Assembly: GCF_035581365.1 (NCBI RefSeq)
Contig: NZ_CP141590.1
Location: 1,980,001-2,044,000, forward strand
DNA: 64,000 nucleotides
Source of the DNA: Tsuneonella sp. CC-YZS046
GTDB taxonomy: Bacteria; Pseudomonadota; Alphaproteobacteria; Sphingomonadales; Sphingomonadaceae
Reading direction: 5' to 3'
The position numbers and the translations under genes were made by a program. The first letter of the stretch is position 1. Every line of letters begins with the position of its first letter. This document shows positions 44,370 to 53,363 of this stretch, in pieces. The notes under the pieces are model-generated. The model had not been told where the DNA came from. It saw nothing but the letters and a program-made list of their open reading frames with translations, and ran no database searches.

Positions 44370-45098
44370 TTACGCGAGCACGCCGCCCGGCGTGTCTTCC
44401 ATGGCACGTATCCGGTCGCAGGCTTTGACGGTCGCCACGGTCATCACGACCATCCAGCCGAAGAACACCGCGAATATCATCCAGAAGTCGATCGCCCCCG
44501 CATAGGTGAAGGGTCCCGTCTTGAAGAACTCGATCAGCAAGGCCGGACTGATGGTGAGAGCGCACCACAGATTATAATATGCGATCCAGCGGGGCATCAG
44601 CGGGCTTGCATTGCGGTCCCGGAAAATGGCGATGGCAATCATGATCATGAAGATCGCGAAGGGCGGCCAGCTCAATATGAACACGAACCAGGCCCAATCA
44701 TTCATGAACTGAACGAACCAGGCGTCGAGACCGGGCGCACGATAAGCCAAAGCGGCCCAGGTGAACGGCATCATCAGGAACAGCACGTAGCCGCCGCCAG
44801 CGTTTGCCAGCGAGGTCAGACTGAGAACCGGAAGGCCCGATTCCATCTTGCGCATGACCATAATGATCGAACACGCCCACGTCAGATAGAACGTGAATCC
44901 AAGGCATTCGATCGCGGTGCCGAAAAGGATGCGCGTCGAGCGCTCGACAAAAACCGCTTTCAGGGCGTCCGGAGTCAGATTCGGCGATGGCGGTGGCAGA
45001 AACCCCATCAGCCCGTAACTGGAGCCAAGGCTGATGACCAGCAACACGCCCGACCACGCCATCAGCTTGATCAGCCCGGTATCGGTTTTGTCTCCCAT
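44370..45098 (-). CDS. Multi-pass membrane protein of unknown function
   Basis: The 242-residue protein begins MGDKTDTGLIKLMAWSGVLL and has about six or seven membrane helices (for example VLLVISLGSSYGLMGFLPP, WFVFILSWPPFAIFMIMIAI and FWMIFAVFFGWMVVMTVATV). I do not recognise the family. The frame extends upstream, but ATG at 45098 is the first start before the helices. It is an isolated gene between der and an L,D-transpeptidase gene. Confidence 0.7.
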   Translation of the reverse strand: MGDKTDTGLIKLMAWSGVLLVISLGSSYGLMGFLPPPSPNLTPDALKAVFVERSTRILFGTAIECLGFTFYLTWACSIIMVMRKMESGLPVLSLTSLANAGGGYVLFLMMPFTWAALAYRAPGLDAWFVQFMNDWAWFVFILSWPPFAIFMIMIAIAIFRDRNASPLMPRWIAYYNLWCALTISPALLIEFFKTGPFTYAGAIDFWMIFAVFFGWMVVMTVATVKACDRIRAMEDTPGGVLA

Positions 45099-45184
45099 CA
45101 CCGTTTGGTAACGTGTCGGCCCGGCACTGACAATTGGCAATTCCGGCCATTGAAGGACACTTCCCGACAGCGCCCAGCCAGCCC

Positions 45185-46516
45185 TCAATCCATGCCGTAG
45201 ACGTCGTCCAGCACCTCCACGCCCTTCTTCGACGGGGCGACTGTCAGATAGGTGAGATAGACCGGCACCGGCACCGTCAGCGCAATGGCCTGCTCGGGCT
45301 GCTTGGATTTGGTGGCGACCGGCTTGCCCATCAGCCACTTACCCAGCTCCGCGGCCCTTTCCAGCCGGATGCAGCCATTGCTGAGGTGCCGGTCTGCCCT
45401 GGCGAACAGATCCCTGTTCGGCGTATCATGCAGATAGATGCCCTCGTCATTGGGGAAGACGAATTTCACCTTGCCCATCGAGTTCTTCGGGCCGGGCAGC
45501 TCGCGCACCCGCACCAGTTGCTTCCCGGCGGCGATCGCGTGCCAGTCCACCGTGGCGGGATCGACCTTCTTCGCCGATGCGCTCCAGTCCGACAGCACTT
45601 CCATGTTCAGCGATTTGAAGGTCCGCCCGGCCAGCACCTTGGGCGCGATATTGTCGCGCACGAGGTAATCCGGAATGTTCCAGTAGGGATTGAGGATCGC
45701 GTAATTCAGCGCCCCCGCCATCATCGGGGTCCGCGTTTCGTTCGTGCCGACCACCACCTTCATCGAGCCTTGCTCCTTGCCGGCCTGGTAATACCAGAGC
45801 CGGGCGGAGGCCGCGTCGACCACGATATGACGCACCGCAGGCGAGGGAAGCAGCCGCGCCCGTTCCAGATTGAGCCGGATCCTGCGCTGCAGCTCGGCGC
45901 TGTCGCCCCGGTCCGCGCTTTGCCTGAGCAGCTTGCGGATGGTGACGTAATGGGTGCTCATCCAGCCCATCGAAGCCATGTAGTCGCCAAGGGATTTCGG
46001 CAGGGCGGCGGCGCGCAGCACCGTTTCCACGCCCAGCTTGCCGGGCTTCAGCCCGCGCTCGGCATATTCCATGCGCACCTTGCCGGGCTTGCGCATGTCG
46101 CGCACATATCTGGCGAAGGCATCGGACAGGTCGATTTCCGCGCGGGCCAGCGCCTCGGCTCCGCCGCCCCGAGCTGCCGCCAGCCGTTCGCGCAATTTCT
46201 CGACCGGATAGCGCGAAGGCTTGAGGCCATCGAGCCTTGCGCTTTCCAGATAGGAGAGCAGCGTCTGCGCTTCCGGGCCGACCTTCCCCCGGCTGATCCA
46301 CAGCGGGCGATAGTCCCGCCCCGCGTAGAACTTGCGCAGCGCGCCGGAGGTCCGTTCCCGCAGTTGGGCGGCTATCGCGGCGTCGGGCGCGGAAGCGGGA
46401 TTGGCGGTTCCGGCCGGGGCATCCGCCGCCAGTGCCGGTCCGGCCCATCCCAGGGAAGCGAGAGCGAAGAGGCCGCCATAGACCAGGCTATGAGCGGCCC
46501 CTTTCTTGCCAGGCAA
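45185..46516 (-). CDS. L,D-transpeptidase (YcbB/YkuD type)
   Basis: The 443-residue precursor has a hydrophobic signal peptide (LVYGGLFALASLGWAGPALAAD), a long N-terminal scaffold with peptidoglycan-binding character, and a YkuD catalytic domain with HDTPNRDLF and the active-site motif HLSNGCIRLE containing the nucleophile Cys. It makes 3-3 crosslinks or attaches proteins to peptidoglycan. The frame starts with TTG at 46516 with a GAGG site nine bases upstream. It is followed by unrelated genes on the same strand. Confidence 0.9.
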   Translation of the reverse strand: MPGKKGAAHSLVYGGLFALASLGWAGPALAADAPAGTANPASAPDAAIAAQLRERTSGALRKFYAGRDYRPLWISRGKVGPEAQTLLSYLESARLDGLKPSRYPVEKLRERLAAARGGGAEALARAEIDLSDAFARYVRDMRKPGKVRMEYAERGLKPGKLGVETVLRAAALPKSLGDYMASMGWMSTHYVTIRKLLRQSADRGDSAELQRRIRLNLERARLLPSPAVRHIVVDAASARLWYYQAGKEQGSMKVVVGTNETRTPMMAGALNYAILNPYWNIPDYLVRDNIAPKVLAGRTFKSLNMEVLSDWSASAKKVDPATVDWHAIAAGKQLVRVRELPGPKNSMGKVKFVFPNDEGIYLHDTPNRDLFARADRHLSNGCIRLERAAELGKWLMGKPVATKSKQPEQAIALTVPVPVYLTYLTVAPSKKGVEVLDDVYGMD

Positions 46517-46521
46517 TGCTA

Positions 46522-46767
46522 TCAGCCTCGCTCTCCCGTGCCGCTCGGGGCAGGCGGCGGAGGCGGTGGGGGAGGCGTGTAATAGGGGTGATAGACGCCG
46601 TCGGACGTGTAGTAACCGTCGACGATCCCGTCTCCATCACGGTCGGCGGCGGTCGAGCCGGGGACGGAACCCGGCGGCGGTGGCGCTGCCGCCACCTCTT
46701 CCTTCGCAGCGCAGCCTGCCAATGCCAGGCCGCCCGCGGCGGTCAGGAATAGTGTCTTGATCTGCAT
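46522..46767 (-). CDS. Small lipoprotein with a calcium-binding-like motif
   Basis: The 81-residue product has a lipoprotein signal peptide (MQIKTLFLTAAGGLALAGCAAKE). DRDGDGIVDGYY follows, an EF-hand/dockerin-like DxDGDG loop that might bind calcium, and then a run of eight or more Pro residues. The upstream start at 46767 is ATG. The gene is five bases upstream of the transpeptidase gene on the same strand, so the two are probably co-transcribed. Confidence 0.65.
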   Translation of the reverse strand: MQIKTLFLTAAGGLALAGCAAKEEVAAAPPPPGSVPGSTAADRDGDGIVDGYYTSDGVYHPYYTPPPPPPPPAPSGTGERG

Positions 46768-46952
46768 ATGATTACCTCCAGCCGCGCCGCGCATGATAGC
46801 GGAAGGCCGGGGATCGCCCGGCTGCGACGACGCTGGAACGGTTAACGCGCCAGGCGATGTTCGGGGCACGGCCCGCCGCCGGCATGGGCCGAACGGTGCC
46901 GCAGGCGAGCCAGGCCGCGTCCCCCAAGCCAGGCGGGCGCGGAAAGGGAGAG

Positions 46953-47435
46953 TCAATCCTCTCCCGAAGCCTCGCTCTGCAACTGGACGTAGTTCTGCAA
47001 GCCCATCCGCTCGATCATCTCGAACTGGGTTTCGAGGAAATCGACATGCTCCTCCTCGCTTTCCAGAATCCGCTCGAAAATTTCCCGGCTGATGTAATCG
47101 CGCACTTGCTCGCAATACTGGATCGCATCGCGCAGCAGCGGAATCGCTTCCATCTCCAGAGCGAGATCGGCCTTGAGGATCTCCTCCACCGTTTCCCCGA
47201 CTTTCAGGCGATTGATCGCCTGGAAATTGGGCAACCCATCAAGGAACAGCACACGCTCGGCCAGCGTGTCCGCATGTTTCATCTCGTCGATGGACTCGTG
47301 CCGCTCATACTCGGCGAGCTTGCGCACGCCCCAATGGTGCAAGGTCCTGTAATGTAACCAATACTGGTTGATCGCGGTCAACTCATTGGTCAGCGCCTTG
47401 TTCAGGTAGTCGATAACCTGCGGGTCGCCCTTCAT
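46953..47435 (-). CDS. bfr: Bacterioferritin
   Basis: The 160-residue ferritin-like protein starts MKGDPQVIDYLNKALTNELTAINQYWLH. Starting at 47435 places the heme-ligand Met exactly at position 52 and the ferroxidase ligands Glu18, Glu51 and His54 where the family has them. The later EEEHVDFLETQ supplies Glu127 and His130. It stores iron as a 24-subunit shell with bridging haem. A longer frame from 47453 would add six residues and shift this numbering. It lies downstream of bfd on the same strand. Confidence 0.96.
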   Translation of the reverse strand: MKGDPQVIDYLNKALTNELTAINQYWLHYRTLHHWGVRKLAEYERHESIDEMKHADTLAERVLFLDGLPNFQAINRLKVGETVEEILKADLALEMEAIPLLRDAIQYCEQVRDYISREIFERILESEEEHVDFLETQFEMIERMGLQNYVQLQSEASGED

Positions 47436-47576
47436 CTCTTCTGTCTCCGGCATTGCATGGGCGGATTATGCCCGCAGAGACAGGAATAGGCAAGGCTGCC
47501 TGGCAAAAAATCGTTGAATTTCCGCGTGTTGCGAACGTCTATCAGTCGCGGTCAGAATATTGAAATCGCTTCGCGA

Positions 47577-47753
47577 TTAAGCGGCCACGCACTCCCGCTC
47601 CTCGTTGAGGATTTCCTCCGCCTCGCACAGGCATTGCCCGCATTGCGGCTGCTTGCCCAGTGCGTTCAGGACAGTCTCCGCGCAGCCGGAGACACGGCGG
47701 GCGCAATTGCGGAATTCTGTCTCACGAACGGCATTGCAAATGCAGATATACAC
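47577..47753 (-). CDS. bfd: Bacterioferritin-associated ferredoxin
   Basis: The 58-residue [2Fe-2S] protein has the four ligand cysteines at Cys4, Cys6 (YICICNAV), Cys38 and Cys41 (PQCGQC). It donates electrons to bacterioferritin haem for iron release. Translation starts with GTG at 47753 after a GGGAGA site. A longer frame adds a non-conserved Arg-rich leader. The Fur-like palindrome at 47786-47800, directly upstream, suggests iron regulation. Confidence 0.92.
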   Translation of the reverse strand: MYICICNAVRETEFRNCARRVSGCAETVLNALGKQPQCGQCLCEAEEILNEERECVAA

Positions 47754-47785
47754 GCGTCTTCTCCCGGATTCGCCTCCCAATCTAA

Positions 47786-47800
47786 TGCGAATAGATTGCA
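47786..47800. promoter_or_regulatory. Fur-box-like iron-responsive palindrome upstream of bfd
   Basis: TGCGAATAGATTGCA matches the TGCAAAT-N-ATTTGCA type Fur site at 11 of 14 positions. It is nested in a second perfect palindrome, CAATCTA-N7-TAGATTG (47778-47798). It lies 33 bases upstream of the bfd start. Confidence 0.6.
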
Positions 47801-47810
47801 GTAGCAAGAC

Positions 47811-49058
47811 CTATCGGCGCAGGGGAAACCACCGCCCATAGGTCAGGCAACGCCACAGCCATTCCAGCGGGCCATAGCGAAACCGGCCGAGCCAGGGTTT
47901 CGACCAGGCCAGCATGAGTATCCACCCGCCGAGCACCGGCTGGAGCATGTCGATCCGGTCCAGCGTGCCGAATCGGCCGAGGCCCCAGCCCTGGAACAGG
48001 AAGGCCATCAGCAGCGACATCCCGAGGTAATTGCTGAACGCCATGCGGCCGGCGGCCGCCAGCCTGCCCTCCAGCCATCCCCCGGCAAGGCGCGGGGCAA
48101 GCCAGACGAGACAGGCCGCAAGCCCCAGGATCATCGGAAGCCGCGTCAATTGCGCCGGGCCGAGAAAGGCGAAACCGCTGCGGTAGAAGGGATGCCCCGC
48201 CCCCGCGACCCACAGCGCAAGCGGCAGGGTGAGGACTATCCCGGCGGCGATTCCCCCCAGCCCCCAACCCAGCAAGCGGCGCCCTGGCGGGATGCGCTGG
48301 AAGAAGCCCGCCCGCATCAGGCCCATGCCGATCAGCATCAGCGGCAGCGTCTCGAGCAGGGCGAGGCTCGCGCCATCCACCGCCTCCCAGCCATGCTCCC
48401 GCACATTATAGGCGACGATGCCGGCAAAGCCGCCTCGCATCACTTCGCTTTCCCGGCGCGCCTCCTCGACCTGCGCATCGACCGCGGACCAATAGGCCCG
48501 GTCCTCCTCGGTCAGCACGCACTGGACATTGCCGGGGCACTTGGCGAGCGCCGCATCCTCGATGGCCAATTGCGGCATATACATGAGGCTGATCCACAAC
48601 CCGCCCAGCACGTAGAGCGCAAGCCCGAGCGTCAGTTGCCGCAATGCGTCGAGCCGCACCGCGACCAGGGCGAACAGGCCGCAAAAGGCATAGGTGAACA
48701 GGATGTCGCCGCGAAACAGCAGGAAATAATGCGCCAATCCGAACAAGGCGAGCCAGAACAGCCGCCGCAATTGCAGCCGCGCGCCCTGCCTGTCCACGAA
48801 CAGCACCATTCCGGCCCCGAACAGCAGGCTGAACAGGCCCCGCATCTTGCCGTCGACAAGCAGATATTGCGCGAGCCAGACGGCCTCGTCCGCCCGGCTC
48901 ATCGGCGGCTGCATGGCGACTGGCCAGTAATAGGCCTGCATCGGCTGGCTGAAAGCGACGATGTTCGCGAACAATATGCCGAGCACCGCCACGCCGCGAA
49001 TGAAATCCAGCGTAACGATGCGACCCGCTTGCCGCGGGGCCGGGTTCGGTTCGGTCAC
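47811..49058 (-). CDS. DUF418 family membrane protein
   Basis: The 415-residue protein starts with a GTG codon and VTEPNPAPRQAGRIVTLDFIRGVAVLGILFANIV. It has about ten membrane helices and ends with the DUF418 domain pattern FLGPAQLTRLPMILGLA, LAAAGRMAFSNYLGMSLL and FRYGPLEWLWRCLTYGRW. These proteins are of unknown function and sometimes reside near transport genes. No operon partner is close except bfd, 58 bases downstream of it. Confidence 0.85.
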   Translation of the reverse strand: MTEPNPAPRQAGRIVTLDFIRGVAVLGILFANIVAFSQPMQAYYWPVAMQPPMSRADEAVWLAQYLLVDGKMRGLFSLLFGAGMVLFVDRQGARLQLRRLFWLALFGLAHYFLLFRGDILFTYAFCGLFALVAVRLDALRQLTLGLALYVLGGLWISLMYMPQLAIEDAALAKCPGNVQCVLTEEDRAYWSAVDAQVEEARRESEVMRGGFAGIVAYNVREHGWEAVDGASLALLETLPLMLIGMGLMRAGFFQRIPPGRRLLGWGLGGIAAGIVLTLPLALWVAGAGHPFYRSGFAFLGPAQLTRLPMILGLAACLVWLAPRLAGGWLEGRLAAAGRMAFSNYLGMSLLMAFLFQGWGLGRFGTLDRIDMLQPVLGGWILMLAWSKPWLGRFRYGPLEWLWRCLTYGRWFPLRR

Positions 49059-49081
49059 TTCAGGGCCGGGCCGCTCGCCGT

Positions 49082-50341
49082 TCAGCGAGTCACAAGGCAG
49101 CTATGCCCGGCACGCTTGAGAGAAGCGCAGGCGGCATTGGCGTCGGCCTGGCTGGTAAACCCTCCGGCGGCGAGCAGGGTCAGGCGCCCGGACGTGGTTA
49201 CGGCCCTGGTCTTGCCGGACAGTTCGGGACGGCCCGAAACCTGCTTCCACATCTTGTCCGCATTGCCGGGTACGGAGAAAGCGCCAAGCTGGAGCCGCCA
49301 CGGGCCGGACGCCGGCTTGGCCGCTGCCGCCGTGGAAACGGGGGATGCCGAAGGCGACGGAACGGCAGGCTTCGCCGCAATGGGTGGCTTGGGCGCGGCG
49401 GGTTCCTTGGCTGCAACGTCTGGTTTCGGGGCCGGTTTCGCGGGTGCAGGAGTTGGGGTTGGGACCGGCGGCTGCGGCGCGGCTGCGGGCTTTGCAGGCT
49501 CGGTCGCCGGCCGCGCGTAATCCGCTCCGGCCGTGGCCGGACTTTCCGCGCCGGTGGCGTTGACCGCCTCCGCCACCGCGATCCTGGCCCTGGCTACGCC
49601 GTCGGGCTCGGAAGCGGTGGACGGCGCGGGAGACATGGTTTCCACCGGGCGCGGCACTCTGGATGTTGCGGCGGGGGGCGTTGCCGCAGGGGGCGTTACG
49701 GCGGGTGCCGCCGCCGCCACAGCGGGGCCGCCGAGATCGGCCGCGGCAAGCTGGCTGGCGCGCGCGGCTTCGGCATCCTTCTTCAAGGTCGCGGCCAGCC
49801 CGGCTCCTTCCTGCCGCTGCGCAAGCGGGATGAACTCGTCCATCTGCGCCATCGCAGGCACGGCCTGGGGCAGCCCGGCGGAATGGGCGAGCGTCATCAG
49901 CGCATAGGCCCGGACCCAGTCCTGCTCGAAGAAATCCCCGTTGAAATAGGCGATGCCGAGCAGATATTGCGCACGCGGATCGCCCCGCCCGGCCGCCGCC
50001 TGCACATAAGGCAGCGCCTCTTCCCTGCGGCCCGCCTGGAACAGCATCAGACCGTAGTGATCGCCCGCTTCGATATGGCCGCTTTTGGCCGCCGCCGCGT
50101 AAAGCTCGCGCGCCTTGGCTTCGTCCTGCGCCACGCCGCGACCGAGACGATAGGCCTGGGCGAGATTGAACTGCGCGTCGGGATCGCCCTTGGCGGCCGG
50201 CTCCCGCCACTCCTTCACGGCCGTGGCGTAATCCCCCGCGCTCCACGCATCGACGCCCGCTTTCACATCCGCATGGACCGGCCCGGCCAGTGCCAACGCA
50301 GAAACCGCCGCCAGCAGCGATAATCCGTGACCGAACCTCAT
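49082..50341 (-). CDS. Exported Sel1-repeat / SPOR-domain protein
   Basis: The 419-residue protein has a signal peptide (MRFGHGLSLLAAVSALALAGPVHA), then two or three Sel1/TPR-type repeats (AQFNLAQAYRLGRGVAQDEAKARELY and ALPYVQAAAGRGDPRAQYLLGIAYF), a Pro/Ala/Thr-rich linker, and a C-terminal SPOR domain (WRLQLGAFSVPGNADKMW through ANAACASLKRAGHSCLVTR). SPOR domains bind denuded glycan at the division site. The start has a GGAGGCAAGG ribosome site. It is divergent from the ParA-like operon, which ends with a second SPOR protein. Confidence 0.85.
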   Translation of the reverse strand: MRFGHGLSLLAAVSALALAGPVHADVKAGVDAWSAGDYATAVKEWREPAAKGDPDAQFNLAQAYRLGRGVAQDEAKARELYAAAAKSGHIEAGDHYGLMLFQAGRREEALPYVQAAAGRGDPRAQYLLGIAYFNGDFFEQDWVRAYALMTLAHSAGLPQAVPAMAQMDEFIPLAQRQEGAGLAATLKKDAEAARASQLAAADLGGPAVAAAAPAVTPPAATPPAATSRVPRPVETMSPAPSTASEPDGVARARIAVAEAVNATGAESPATAGADYARPATEPAKPAAAPQPPVPTPTPAPAKPAPKPDVAAKEPAAPKPPIAAKPAVPSPSASPVSTAAAAKPASGPWRLQLGAFSVPGNADKMWKQVSGRPELSGKTRAVTTSGRLTLLAAGGFTSQADANAACASLKRAGHSCLVTR

Positions 50342-50552
50342 GTCCTTGCCTCCGTTCATGGCCTTTCGGTGGGATGCCATAGTGAACGGGCCGTTAGCAA
50401 AACGTTTCTGCATGGCTCTCCCCCAGCCAGATCCGCGGAACCCCGGCGTTTGCGGAAGCGTCGTTAACTCAAAATTAGGGGCGATCTGCGATCCCGTGGC
50501 TGGATTGGCGGACCTTTGTCCGGCGAAATGTTTGATTCAGGGGGAACCAGCC

Positions 50553-51272
50553 TTGCGCGTTTTGGCTTTGGCTTCGCAAAAAGGGGGATCGGGCAAGACC
50601 ACCCTCTCCGGCCATCTGGCCGTTCAGGCTCAACGGGCCGGGGCGGGCCCGGTCGTATTGATCGACATCGACCCGCAAGGCTCGCTTGCGGACTGGTGGA
50701 ACGAGCGCGAGGCGGAATATCCCGCTTTCGCGCAGACCACCGTCGCGCGCCTCGCCGGCGACCTGGCCACCCTGCGGCAGCAGGGCTTCCGCCTGGCGGT
50801 GATCGACACCCCACCGGCGATCACCATGGCGATCCAGTCGGTGATCTCGGTCGCGGAACTGATCGTGGTGCCGACCCGCCCCTCGCCGCACGACCTGCGC
50901 GCGGTGGGCGCCACCGTCGATTTGTGCGAACGCGCGGGCAAGCCCCTGATCTTCGTCGTCAATGGAGCGACGCCCAAGGCCAAGATCACATCGGAAGCCG
51001 CCGTCGCCCTTTCCCAGCACGGCACCGTCGCTCCGGTCACGCTGCACCATCGCACCGACTATGCCGCCTCGATGATCGACGGGCGCACGGTGATGGAAGT
51101 GGACCCGAACGGCCGCTCGTCAAAGGAAATCGAAGCGCTCTGGAACTATATGTCGGACCGCCTCGAACGCAATTTCCGCCGGACCATCTTCGCCGCGCCG
51201 GGCGCCATGCAGATGATGCCCGGAGCCCATCGCCCTGCTGCGGGTTTCGGCCGCCGCATCGCCCAGTCCTGA
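50553..51272 (+). CDS. ParA/MinD-like ATPase (orphan)
   Basis: The 239-residue product has the deviant Walker A motif KGGSGKTT close to its start (LALASQKGGSGKTTLSG), a VLIDIDPQGSLADWW switch-I region, DTPP (Walker B) and PTRPSPHDLRAV. This is a ParA-type positioning ATPase without the N-terminal helix-turn-helix of plasmid ParA. The TTG at 50553 has a GGGGGAACC ribosome site and starts at the conserved fold; an upstream extension to 50340 lacks similarity. The next gene may encode its partner. The role could be positioning of a cell-envelope or cargo complex. Confidence 0.85.
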   Translation: MRVLALASQKGGSGKTTLSGHLAVQAQRAGAGPVVLIDIDPQGSLADWWNEREAEYPAFAQTTVARLAGDLATLRQQGFRLAVIDTPPAITMAIQSVISVAELIVVPTRPSPHDLRAVGATVDLCERAGKPLIFVVNGATPKAKITSEAAVALSQHGTVAPVTLHHRTDYAASMIDGRTVMEVDPNGRSSKEIEALWNYMSDRLERNFRRTIFAAPGAMQMMPGAHRPAAGFGRRIAQS

Positions 51273-51289
51273 GCAGGGGGTTGCGAACC

Positions 51290-51940
51290 ATGAGCGAACC
51301 GAAGCCACTTGCCTCGCTGAGCGGAAGCCTCCTCGCCCGGAAGGGTGCGGCGCGCCCCGCCATGCGGCCCCAGATGCAACATTTCCCGCGGATCGAAACG
51401 CAGGCCGCGATCGCCCTCGAAGACCTCGGCTGGAACGACATGGGCGAATCGGACGAACCGCGCCATGCCGCGGATATCCTGCCTTTGACCCCGGCGCCGA
51501 AATCGCCGGAAGTAAGCGCCGAAACCGCGGCGGGAGATCGGGAAGCAGCGGCCCAGCTGGCCGAGAACGCCCGGCAGATCGCTGAGGAAGCCGGGTCGGT
51601 CGAGGCGCCCGGCAAGCCTCAGGTCATCCTGCAGCGCGAGGAAATCTCCGCCCGGATCGAAGGGATGGAACAGGCGCCGGCCATCGAACCTGCGAGCAAG
51701 GTGCTCAACGGATCGCATGTTCCGGCGAAGAAGCCGGGCCGTTCGCGCCGTTCGGCGCTGGCGGAAGGCCGCCGGGCGGCCTTCACACTGCGGCTGGATG
51801 GCGAGCGGCATCTGAAGCTCCGCCTGGCCAGCACCATCCGCAACCTCAGCGCCCAGCAACTCGTCACGGAAGCGCTCGACGCGCTGCTCGACGAGATGCC
51901 GGAACTCGAAGCGCTGGCCGCTCAGGTCAAACGGCGCTGA
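51290..51940 (+). CDS. Disordered, basic partner protein of the ParA-like ATPase
   Basis: The 216-residue product has a largely disordered N-terminal part (ASLSGSLLARKGAARPAMRPQ) and a C-terminal module (RRAAFTLRLDGERHLKLRLASTIRNLSAQQLVTEALDALLDEMPELEALAAQ) resembling a ribbon-helix-helix fold. It starts 17 bases after the ParA gene, with a GCAGGGGG site. Small disordered, basic partners of this layout occur next to ParA-like ATPases such as McdB or ParC-type partners. The pairing is inferred from position and composition only. Confidence 0.7.
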   Translation: MSEPKPLASLSGSLLARKGAARPAMRPQMQHFPRIETQAAIALEDLGWNDMGESDEPRHAADILPLTPAPKSPEVSAETAAGDREAAAQLAENARQIAEEAGSVEAPGKPQVILQREEISARIEGMEQAPAIEPASKVLNGSHVPAKKPGRSRRSALAEGRRAAFTLRLDGERHLKLRLASTIRNLSAQQLVTEALDALLDEMPELEALAAQVKRR

Positions 51941-51970
51941 GCCGCAGGGGAATTACAGGGGGCACTTGTC

Positions 51971-53299
51971 ATGAACCGTGATCCGAACCGCACCAGGCTT
52001 CTCGGCCTTGCCGTTACCACCGCCTTGGCCACCGCCGCACTGGCGGGCTGCACCACGCCCGGCGGCGTCCGGGCGGATGCATCCGCGACCAAGGCGGAAC
52101 GGGCGCTTGCCAAGAGCAAGACCGGCAAGGCGGTCGCCACGGCGGAACGTTCGGTGATGGCCGATCCGCATAACGCTGCCCACCGCGCCGCGCTGGGCAG
52201 CGCCTATCTCAACGACGGCCGGTTCCAGTCCGCGGCCGCGTCGTTCAACGATGCGATCGCGCTGGGCGATACCGGGCCGCGCACCGCGCTGAGCCTGGCT
52301 CTCGCCAATATCGGATCGGGCAATTTCAGGGATGCGCTGGCCGTGCTCGACGAAACGCGCGACGAGATCGCCCCCGGCGACCTTGGCCTCGCCTATGCGC
52401 TGGCCGGGCAGCCGGAACGCGGCATCCATATCCTCGAAAGCGCTCTGCGCGGGGGTGAGAATACATCGAAGATTCGTCAGAATCTCGCCTATTCCTATGC
52501 GCTGGCGGGGCGCTGGCGCGAAGCGCGCGTGATGGCGTCGCAGGATGTTCCCGCCGACCAGATCAACGATCGCATCGGCGAATGGGCCGAAACCGCAAGC
52601 CCGCTGGCCTTCCAGCAGCGCATCGCGACCTTGCTCGACGTGCCGGCGGGGCGGGCCGATCCTGGCCAGCCCGCCGCATTGGCGCTCGGCAACACGCCGA
52701 CGGTGGAACAGCTTGCCGCCGAAGCCGCGAGCAGCCGCCCGGCCACACCGGCCCGGACCGAGGCAAGCGGCGAATTGCCGCCGCTAACCGCCACCACGAC
52801 CGCGCCGGAGCCGGTCGAGCTTGCCCGCTATGAAGCGCCGGTCCGGAGCCAGCCGCAGAATTTCGAGGCCGCCGTGGCGACGGACGCGATTGCCGCTCCC
52901 GCTGGCGCGACCCCGGCCGCGGTGATCGCGGACAGCGTGCGCTTCGTATCCTCGCCAGCCGTGCAGGCGATTCCGGAGCGTGTCGGCATCAAGCCGCGCC
53001 AGAAGGCGGTCGTGGCCCCTAAGCCGGGCACCGGCAAGCATCTCGTGCAGTTGGGTTCCTTCACTTCGGAAGATGGCGCCCGCCGCGCAGTCGGCGTATT
53101 CGGCAAGCGCTATTCCGGCCTTGGGAACCATCCGATGAAGATCACGCGCGCGGTGGTCAATGGCAGGAACTACTGGCGGGTATCCGCCACCGGCTTCGCC
53201 CAGACGGAAGCCCGCAGCCTTTGCAACACTGTGAAACAGCGCGGCGGGGGATGCATTTCCTACCACATGGGCAGCCCGCTGCCCGGCGCACTCAACTGA
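51971..53299 (+). CDS. Lipoprotein with TPR repeats and SPOR domain
   Basis: The 442-residue precursor has a lipoprotein signal peptide with lipobox ALAGC, TPR-like repeats in residues 35-190 (ALGSAYLNDGRFQSAAASFNDAI and NLAYSYALAGRWREARVMA), a disordered Ala/Pro/Thr-rich linker and a C-terminal SPOR domain (GKHLVQLGSFTSEDGARRAV through CNTVKQRGGGCISYH). It is probably an outer-membrane-anchored peptidoglycan-binding protein. It follows the ParA pair by 30 bases, so the three genes may form a unit, and it ends in a strong terminator. Confidence 0.85.
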   Translation: MNRDPNRTRLLGLAVTTALATAALAGCTTPGGVRADASATKAERALAKSKTGKAVATAERSVMADPHNAAHRAALGSAYLNDGRFQSAAASFNDAIALGDTGPRTALSLALANIGSGNFRDALAVLDETRDEIAPGDLGLAYALAGQPERGIHILESALRGGENTSKIRQNLAYSYALAGRWREARVMASQDVPADQINDRIGEWAETASPLAFQQRIATLLDVPAGRADPGQPAALALGNTPTVEQLAAEAASSRPATPARTEASGELPPLTATTTAPEPVELARYEAPVRSQPQNFEAAVATDAIAAPAGATPAAVIADSVRFVSSPAVQAIPERVGIKPRQKAVVAPKPGTGKHLVQLGSFTSEDGARRAVGVFGKRYSGLGNHPMKITRAVVNGRNYWRVSATGFAQTEARSLCNTVKQRGGGCISYHMGSPLPGALN

Positions 53300-53314
53300 T
53301 ATTCATTGAGAGTG

Positions 53315-53350
53315 GGGGCGGCCGTGGAAACCGCCGCCCCTTTCCTTTTC
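53315..53350 (+). terminator. Intrinsic terminator after the SPOR lipoprotein gene
   Basis: GGGGCGGC pairs with GCCGCCCC around a ten-base loop and is followed by TTTCCTTTTC, 15 bases after the stop. Confidence 0.8.
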
Positions 53351-53363
53351 TGGTCCATTGGCG

